Positions 56,894-64,000 of a stretch of 64,000 bases of DNA are shown here, in pieces. The notes under the pieces are model-generated. The model saw only the letters and a list, made by a program, of their open reading frames with translations. It ran no database searches and was not told the DNA's origin. The stretch is taken from assembly GCA_019137255.1 (NCBI GenBank), contig WPDH01000170.1:1-64000 (forward strand). Reading direction: 5' to 3'. The first letter of the stretch is position 1; each line of letters starts with the position of its first letter. Position numbers and translations under genes: made by a program. The stretch comes from Corinectria fuckeliana (Eukaryota > Ascomycota > Sordariomycetes > Hypocreales > Nectriaceae).

Positions 56894-58363
56894 ACAGAAG
56901 ATGTCGTGTTTTGGATCCAAGTTGCCAGCAAATAGACTGAGGTGGCTACAAGCACCTCGGTAGCTTAACAACGATGTATAGAGTATAATGATACAGGATA
57001 CTTAGGTACCTATCTACCTACCGTACTTATCGCACTATAGCAGAGAGGCATCTGTCTCTTGAGCGAGTGAATTCACAATGAGGTGTTACCGTATCTGGAA
57101 GCTGTCTAAGTACGACGCCATGCGCTTCCCAACCACCTTAGACCTCTGTGCCTCGTATTCCGACAGCATTAATATTCGTCTTAATGAACCAGCGGATCCA
57201 CACCGCAAACTCCCTGTTAAGCTGCTTGCGATGTACCCTAGCGCTTCTTAAGGTCCAAGTATTAAATTCTGGGTTTCTTGATAGTTTTCTTGAGCATCTT
57301 TGGTGTTTACAAGGCCAGTGAGTATAGGGGGAGAAAGAGCTGTCATCCCTGCCACTGAGCGGAGTGGAGAGTGAGTGCATATTACCTCGAGAACTCGAGG
57401 CTACGCCACGCCTTTCATAAGTACCAAGTTCGAGGACTGTACGGATATGGACGCAACCCAACAATAGCAAAACATAATGCACAACGCGCTGAGATGGAAT
57501 GCATCGTCCACAACCAAACAGCCAGTGCCTTCGACAGCCAACGCTGATGGCATTAATGTCCAGGCCTAAGTACTACTTACTTACTGTACCAGCCCTTATC
57601 CGCTCCTCGTTAAGCCTAAAAAAGAATAAAAGCAAACTAGCAAGAAACGGGGGCGACAAAGATAGAAACAGCTCCCGCCCACGGTGACGCTGTGATCGCT
57701 GCCACGCCACCGCGATCGTGTCCGGCAGGAAAAGCTTCTTGTGTGTGTCTGGGCTGGCATGGAACCCTTGTAGGCCGTGTTGCGGTTCGACAAAGGTACC
57801 ACTGGCCAAGGAGGGACCTTGTCCGCTGCGGGCTAGAGGTGCACTCCCGCAAGTCACAGCAAGGTGCTCTGGTACCAGTTTTCCCAAAAAGTGGCTCCCC
57901 ACCCCCCGACGTGCTGCATCACGGGATCTCGAAAGGACAGGTTACATGATTCCTCCCTCTTGTTCTGAGGTCATCATCTCCAATTGAACCCGCGAAAGGA
58001 CAGCTTACCTCGACCCCTCCATTCTCCCTTGGATACCTTCCTCTCTTTTGTCGTCCGCCTTTGTCTTCCACGCCCAGTCTCACGTTCGCGGCGCCGCAAT
58101 CCAGCTCCGGACCCAGCTCCCAGGATCCTTGCTAAGCTGTTTAGAAGCTTGCTTGCTCGGACTCGGCCTCTTCCGTCCCCCCAATTCAATCGCCCTCCTC
58201 TGAAGAGTCTGAAGAGCATCTTCTCTCCTTTTTCTTTCCCTCCTCCTCCTCCTCCTCCTCCTCCTCCTCCTCTTCCTCCACCACCACCGCCCTCTATTTC
58301 CGCAGTCGCAGTAGCGTCCGGTCGTCAGCAGGCCTGCACGCATTCCACAACGAGTCTCGAGCC
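56894..58363. other. 1.5-kb intergenic and 5' leader of SURF4
   Basis: No supported frame. The last 300 bp are CT-rich and end with a CTC repeat before the SURF4 start, likely 5' leader. Confidence 0.6.
58239..58272 (+). repeat. (CTC)n repeat in the SURF4 leader
   Basis: About 11 CTC/CCT trinucleotides, 90 bp before the start codon. Confidence 0.85.
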
Positions 58364-59468
58364 ATGTCGCAGCGCATCCCATCCTACGGCCTCGGTAGCC
58401 CCGCCAACTACGGAGGTGGTGGCTCCGACGAAATGCAGCAGGGCGGCAGCATCCTCGACCAAGTCAGGCCGTTTACCAGCAAGATCGAGGACGCCCTGGA
58501 CAACTTGAGCGAGCCCTTGAAGCCGTGAGTAGTCCCGCGAGCCTCCCGATGGCTGGCAGATCGGCCGCAAGCTAACCTGCGACGCCGCTGTACAGCTATC
58601 TCCCAGTCATTGGACGCTTCCTGATCGTCGTCACGTTTATTGAGGATGCGATCCGCATCATCACCCAATGGTCCGACCAGCTCCTATACCTGCGCGATTA
58701 CAGACACAGTAAGATTCGATCTGTTGGGGGAAACAAAGAAAGAAAACAAGGGAAGGGCGATTCTGACGCGTACTAGTCCCATCCGGAATCACCCACGTCT
58801 TTTTGATTGTCAACGTCCTCGCCATGTTCTCCTGCTCCGGTCTCGTCATCATCCGAAAGCATTCCGACTACGCCGTTGCTGGCCTGATGGCCGTCGTGGT
58901 CACCCAGGCGCTCGGGTACGGCCTCATCTTCGACCTCAACTTTTTCTTCCGAAACTTGTCCGTTCTTGGTGGTCTCGTCATGGTCCTGTCCGACTCGTGG
59001 GTGCGCAAGACCAAGGCGTTTGCCGGTCTTCCCGAGATTGACGAGAAGGATCGCAAGATGTACTTCCAGCTGGCTGGCCGCGTTCTGCTCATCTTCCTCT
59101 TTATCGGCTTCGTCTTCAGCGGCGAGTGGTCGGTGTGGCGTGTCCTCGTCTCGATTCTGGGCGGCGTCGCTTGCATCATGGTGGTCGTTGGATTCAAGGC
59201 CAAGTTCAGCGCCACCCTCCTGGTGGTCATTCTCAGCATCTTCAACCTGTTTGTGAACAACTTCTGGACGGTAAGTGCGAGGGGGGGTGTCGGGCAGCGT
59301 ACGGAGGACCATGGCTAACAAGACTGGCAGCTTCACGAGCACCACCCGCACAAGGACTTTGCCAAGTACGATTTCTTTCAAATCCTGTCGATTGTCGGCG
59401 GACTTCTCCTGCTGGTCAACAGCGGCCCTGGCCAGTTCAGCCTCGACGAGAAGAAGAAGGTTTACTAG
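58364..59468 (+). CDS. ERV29: SURF4/Erv29 ER cargo receptor
   Basis: Four exons: 58364-58524, 58596-58708, 58777-59270 and 59331-59468 (301 aa). A multi-pass membrane protein of COPII vesicles that sorts soluble secretory cargo. The family is clear from PYLPVIGRFLIVVTFIED, RIITQWSDQLLYLR, HSDYAVAGLMAVVVTQALGYG, NNFW and the C-terminal KDFAKYDFFQILSIVGGLLLLV. It ends in KKKVY, a di-lysine signal for return to the ER. Start codon follows the CTC repeat and matches the family length. Likely constitutively expressed. Confidence 0.95.
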
Positions 59469-60227
59469 GGTCCGGAAGGACGCACAAAGCCATCAACAAC
59501 AACAGCAGATTGGGCGCCGAGGTGTCCGGCGTTGGCAAGGCAATTTCATTTTATCTTGGGAATGATACAAAAAAGTTTCCCCGGGTCGCCGCCGTCGACG
59601 TCAAGGGAAGGCGGAGGAGAACCAGCTATTCTCTCATGTGAATGGTCATAGAAACCCGTGTTTGGCAATAAGAACTACGAGAGAGGAAACAAGCATTTAT
59701 GGCGATTTTGGCCCATCGCCTAGGTCCTTTAAGTAGTGTGAATGTCCCGTTCCATCTGATGCAGGGTGAATGAGACGCGGAAAGGCGAATATAGCATCAC
59801 GTAAGAATCCTTGTTTCAACAACTAGCTATACTTAGGTAAAGACGGAAGAGTAGTTTCGCCACTGACTTGTCCGCCGAATAGATAGATGGTCATACAACC
59901 ATGCCACTAATACAAATGGCTAATCTAGATGCAAGTGAGCCTCGAACTCGAATGGTGGTTTTGACTAACTTGGTAGGTGTTGGACAACAACACTGCCCAG
60001 TTAATATAGAGTATTCTATGTTACTTACTACTATGTAAGGCTGTGGTATCCCTCACCTACCTTACACCAGCCACCTGGATCTTTTGTGTTTCTTCTCCCT
60101 GACTTTATATTCCCTTCATCTTGTTTCTACCCCGTTCAGAGCACGACTCCGTCTCCCTCTCTCTACCAAGTGGCAAGAGAGCCCAGTCCCGCCTCGCTGC
60201 CCGGGCGCGTCCGGTTCTCCCGAACAA
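59469..60227. other. Intergenic, nothing recognised
   Basis: Downstream of SURF4. No supported frame. Confidence 0.6.
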
Positions 60228-60649
60228 ATGTCCGGAGTCGGCGAGATCATCGGCACGACGCTGGCGGTGGTGGGCGTCATGGGCCCTCAGCACTTCGACG
60301 GGCTGCCTCAAGGCCTACGGCTTCTTCGCGACAGGGGCTTCAAGAAGGGATTTGGACTCCGGACCAGATGGGTGATATCAGGCAAGTCATCAGGAACCCC
60401 AAGCAAGCGTCAACATCAACCCGTCAGCTTTCATCAACGTCTAAATAACATCTCGACTAACACCCTCCCGCACTCAGACAAGGACAAGTTCACAGCCCTT
60501 CTCAAAGACTTAAGAGGTATCTCACCCTCACTCTCTCCCGGCGCGAGGTCGTCGAGATGTGCCCAAGGGCCGACGAGGGCATGACTAGCAGCGAAGCAGG
60601 CAAGCTGATGGAGACCGTCGTCACGACGCTGAAAGGCATCCACGTATGA
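60228..60649 (+). pseudogene. Possible degraded HeLo-like domain gene
   Basis: An ATG starts MSGVGEIIGTTLAVVGVMG, like the N-terminus of fungal HeLo-type domains. Family-like residues then continue in another frame (ALSTSTGCLKAYGFFATG, from 60284) and return to the first frame (GFKKGFGLRTRW, from about 60335). A later segment, after a possible CACTCAG acceptor near 60478, reads DKDKFTALLKDLR and then, again shifted, LTLSRREVVEMCP..EAGKLMETVVTTLKGIHV with TGA at 60647-60649. This would be a short relic of a heterokaryon-incompatibility-type gene with compensating frameshifts at G runs. The match is weak and from memory of family style only; it may instead be chance or sequencing error. Confidence 0.3.
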
Positions 60650-61479
60650 TGACAACGACGATGACGAGTATATGAATGAAACGACACACCGGAGTATCTA
60701 TCGAGTTGTCTTGTGAGACAGCCTTAGACAGCTAGTTATGTTGTAGATATAGAGAAATCGGCTCAGTCACTAATGATGGTGTAGCTTTGAAAAAGTATCA
60801 GTACACCAACGCCGTACTTACCTCATCTCCGGGGGTTGGAGGCTCCGGGACAATGCTTCAAGACTGCTCAAACGACGCAATGAATGTGATCAAGTACTTG
60901 AAATATATTCCAGTCCTGTGATATATATATGCTCGTTGGGGATACTCCCTCATAACCCCCTGTGCGCAATAAGCCAATACAATCCATGACCCGTAAACCA
61001 ACTTATGCAGCCGAGCAAAGCTAGAACAGGCCAATACAATGAATACATAATAACATAAATCTCGAACTCTCTTCGCCGGTACGCCGTCGCAAGGTTTGAA
61101 CCGTGTGCCAGCTTGTCTGTGTCTGCTTGCACTTCTCAAACCCCCTCCCCCTTGCCCTTCCCCGGCAAGCAAAACTTCTCCTTCCGGGGCAAACGATGAT
61201 GCTTGGATGCTTGTCAAAAAGGGAGTTGTGTGTTATTGATTGGAACGGTAACGAAAAAGAAGAAAAGAAGACTCCAAAGGAAGCAATCGTAAGAAAATCG
61301 GTTTAAACATATCAAACACCCCTAACCCTTTCCATTTCCAGCCTTGAAACGCCAATACATGCAGGACATGAGATCGGTCGTGACGCCCGTGAGTCATGAT
61401 CGTTATATGATAGTCGCAGAACCCATTATGGCGCGCCGATATGTGTCGAAGAACCTAGGACCCGCGTGGCCCTGGCTTT
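60650..61479. other. Intergenic
   Basis: 3' region of the CDC14 gene (-) and downstream of the possible HeLo relic. No supported frame. Confidence 0.6.
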
Positions 61480-63659
61480 CTAAGCTCCGGAGACCTTGCG
61501 AGCAGTCGAAGAGGCCGTTGCTGACGTGGCGTGACTGGCACTGCCGACCCTGCCGCTCGTCTTCCGAATGCCGGCGCTCTCCTTGGCTCGAAGAGGGGAC
61601 TCGGCCTGGCGCTTGCTGCTGCGGACCTTGGTCATGATGCTTGGGGTGCTGGCGACCCGGTCAACCTGCTTCGTTCGGATGGACCCGATGTTCTCGGCAT
61701 CCTGGGACGCGTCGTTGTCGATCGTGTAGATGGTCGTAGTCGTCTGGCTCACGGATCGCGACTTCTCGCCTCGTTTGGGCGTCTGCGAGGCCTTTCGGTG
61801 GCTGCGCATCCGCAGGTGCCACTCCTCGTCCGACTCGGAGCCCTGAGACTGGCGGTGCATTGTCATGATCTCCGTCTCCTGCTCGACAACTTGTTGCTGC
61901 TCCTCGACCGTAGTTTGGAATGAAGTGGATCGCTGGTAGGGATGGTGACGATCAGCAGCAGCCCGGGTCGTCTTGCGCGGCTGGCCGGGAGTCGGCGCAG
62001 GCAGATAATCCTCATGGACACCAACGTTATTGCGGTCGTGATCGACCTCACTGAGCGGCGTGCGGTTCGAGGTGCTGCGGTTGGGAGGCGTCGAAGCCTG
62101 GCCGTTGCGCAGAGACGTCTTCTGCATGGCGCGGATAGGCGTGCTAGGGACAGGGTTGGCAGCGGCCATTTCCTTCCTGAGCTTGCGCTCAACCCGCTCC
62201 TCGATCCACCACTCCCTGAAGGTGCCCTGGTTGAGGTGCAGCCAGTGCTGCTGAGGTCCGACAACCATGCCAGGTCGCATGAATCGCATAAACGAGATGA
62301 CCTCGTTGGCGGTGAAGCCATGGCGGTAAATGAGGTAGGCCCCGATGAGGCAGCCTGTCCGGCCCAGGCCAGCTTTGCAATGGACAGCAATGCCCTTCTT
62401 CTTGACGGTGATAGTCTCGTGGGCCAGACGGATGAACTTGCGAACGGTTGTGAGAGAGGGACACGTGCCGTCGTCGAAGATCATGTCGAGGTGTTGGATG
62501 CCCAGGGCCTCAAAGTACGAGGGAGAGTAGAGCTGCGAGTTGAGTCGTACGACCAGGCCAATGTTCTTCTCGGAAAAGTGGCTCAGGACGTTCTTGAAGG
62601 GCTGGGGAAGCGTCGGGTGAGCCTCAACAGCGACCAGCGTGTGAGGCAACAAGGGGAACATCTCGGAGCCCTCCGTGATCTTCGCGACCGGGGTGTGCTG
62701 GGGAGACGCAAAGGCGAGGAAGTGAGGAGTGATCCAGTTGAAGTCGCCGTGCTCGACCCGCTCGAACCTCTCGTACATGTCCAAGTCGAAGTTGTCGAGA
62801 TCGCAGCACTTCTCTTCCTTGGCCTTCCACACACCGTATACAACATCCTGGACGCTGATGCCATAGTCGGCCTGGCTGTAACCGGCATCTCGGAAGGGCA
62901 TCAGCGGAGGGTCGACCTGCGCAATCGGGGCCAGCGCCAGGTGGGGAGGCCAGTTCTGGATCAAGACCATGTAGCAGGCAAGCATGCAGGCAGCATTGGC
63001 GCGGCCTGTGATGCAGGGGTCACTCTGTCAGCCTTGTGGTGCCTCGCGAAAGTTTACCGTCGCAGGCGGGTGGACTTACTTCGAGGGTCGGCGGCGCTCC
63101 AGAACACAATTGGACGGTCCTTGTTCTGCTTGGCGCCGAGGATGTCGTGGAACTGGATCGCAAAGCGGTAAAGATGTCCGATATGCAGAGGGCCGAAGTC
63201 GTGGTGGAAAGCGTTGTAGAGAAGCGTGTCATCGACGGTGAAGTAGCACGGAGGCGTCCTCTTGGTCTGGAGCGGGGTAGCGTCTACACCTCGCTGCGCA
63301 CGTTTCCTCGAGGAAGCCGGGACCTCTGGATAAGGGAACAGTGTGTCGGCCGTGGGGGCATGGACGTAGGAGGCAAGGTACAGACGATCTGCGATGAAGG
63401 TTAGAAACGTGGTCGGGTTCGGGATGCGGACGATGACGCTGGCGACGGGTCCGCAGTGTGGGCCAGCGGTCGGCCGCAGCGAGGCAGCCCGGGGATAACA
63501 ATGCGACATGGCTCTCGAGTATCAAGGCGCCATTGGGACGAGGGCAGAGAAGAAGATGGGTTCCAAGGTGAAGCAGCAAGGGCAGCTAAGGTGTGCCATA
63601 CCTGGGATGTACTCGATTATCTGCCCATGGTTCTGGGCGACTCGGGAGGAAGGCGCCAT
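61480..63659 (-). CDS. CDC14: CDC14 dual-specificity protein phosphatase
   Basis: Three exons on the minus strand: 63659-63602, 63388-63080 and 63005-61480 (630 aa). The N-terminal domain begins IIEYIPDRLYLASY and contains YFTVDDTLLYNAFHHDFGPLHIGHLYRF. The catalytic domain carries the Cys-phosphatase loop HCKAGLGRTGC at residues 331-341, with the general-acid region MIFDDGTCPS before it. The 260-residue tail is Ser/Thr/Arg-rich with several SP/TP sites and basic stretches, as usual for nucleolar localisation and cell-cycle control. It reverses CDK phosphorylation and in fungi acts in mitotic exit, septation and sporulation. The 213-nt intron 1 and 74-nt intron 2 both keep phase. Start at 63659 fits the family N-terminus; an upstream in-frame ATG exists. 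Confidence 0.96.
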
Positions 63660-64000
63660 TATTCCAGGCCTTGCGCTTCTCCTCGGGTTTCTTTTTTTCA
63701 GGTGCGACAGGGCGGACAGGACCGGGGCTCGATCGGGAGGGCCGGATCCGTCGACTGAGGACCTCAAGAGTGAGAAGTGACGATGTGCACGAGACAGTGA
63801 CGGCGGTAGGCGGTGACGGGGCGTTACGGCGACGGTAGTGGCAGTGGCAGTGGCAGTGGCAGTGGCAGGTGAGAGCGGCTAAAGCTAAAGGCGGTGGCGC
63901 GAAGTGGACGCTGAAGGAGATAAACGGCAGGCGGGAGTTCCAAGGCGGACTAGAGATGCATCAAGAGAAGAAGAATGGGGGAGGAGACAAGAGAAGGTTG
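63660..64000. other. CDC14 upstream region
   Basis: Promoter and leader of CDC14; contains an AGTGGC repeat. No other gene seen before the window ends. Confidence 0.6.
63837..63866 (+). repeat. AGTGGC hexamer tandem repeat (5 copies)
   Basis: Five exact units upstream of CDC14. Confidence 0.9.

Noticed and set aside
61081..61112. GGTTTGAACC-like sequence suggesting a tRNA T-arm
   Set aside because: No matching acceptor, D or anticodon stems around it.
1..64000. Biosynthetic gene cluster or defence island
   Set aside because: The dioxygenase, zinc-cluster factor and transporter are far apart, and no polyketide, peptide-synthetase or terpene enzyme is present; neighbours are housekeeping genes.

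Overview
This 64-kb window is nuclear DNA of a RIP-active filamentous ascomycete (Pezizomycotina, most likely a Sordariomycete). The genes have short 45-110 bp GT..AG introns and GC-rich codon use. Two AT-rich blocks show near-total loss of CpA/TpG and excess TpA while CpC and CpT remain, which is the mark of repeat-induced point mutation (RIP). No tRNA, rRNA or CRISPR was recognised.

Left end (1-13184). A RIP-degraded repeat (1-720) runs off the edge and abuts a broken GH5 glycosidase fragment (721-1299). Next comes a nest of two elements. A Fot1/Pot2-like Tc1/mariner DNA transposon (1937-13182; 42-bp perfect terminal inverted repeats, TA target duplication, about 1.85 kb without the insert) is split by a minus-strand Gypsy (Ty3) LTR retrotransposon (3224-12618; two 384-bp LTRs, 5-bp duplication ATAAT).

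Gene-bearing part 1 (13185-45207). CRT10-type regulator (+); a 4.6-kb gene-free stretch; a Mep1/Mep3-type ammonium transporter (+); a membrane-anchored histidine acid phosphatase (-); a TauD/TfdA-like dioxygenase (-) with a suspicious splice acceptor; a transcription factor with an internal Zn2Cys6-like cluster (-); a 5-kb gene-free stretch; a single-exon protein-kinase-like protein (+) convergent with a SWIM zinc-finger protein (-).

Copia insertion (45213-50500). A Copia (Ty1) LTR element with unusually short 114-bp LTRs and a GTAAG duplication sits in a TAGG microsatellite. Its interior is RIP-saturated, but its LTRs are almost intact.

Gene-bearing part 2 (50506-64000). SF3B6/p14 splicing factor (-) divergent from an MBD4-like mismatch DNA glycosylase (+); SURF4/Erv29 cargo receptor (+); a possible frameshifted HeLo-domain relic (+); CDC14 phosphatase (-).

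The genes form no evident cluster or shared pathway: transcription control (CRT10, zinc-cluster factor), nutrient uptake (ammonium, phosphate), splicing, repair, secretion and mitotic exit. The strongest unusual signals are the graded protection of transposon ends from RIP, leakage of RIP-type nonsense changes into the adjacent GH5 gene, and the non-AG acceptor in the dioxygenase. I found no convincing undescribed multi-gene system. Coordinates of spliced genes come from manual splice-site and frame matching; each exon set sums to a whole number of codons.
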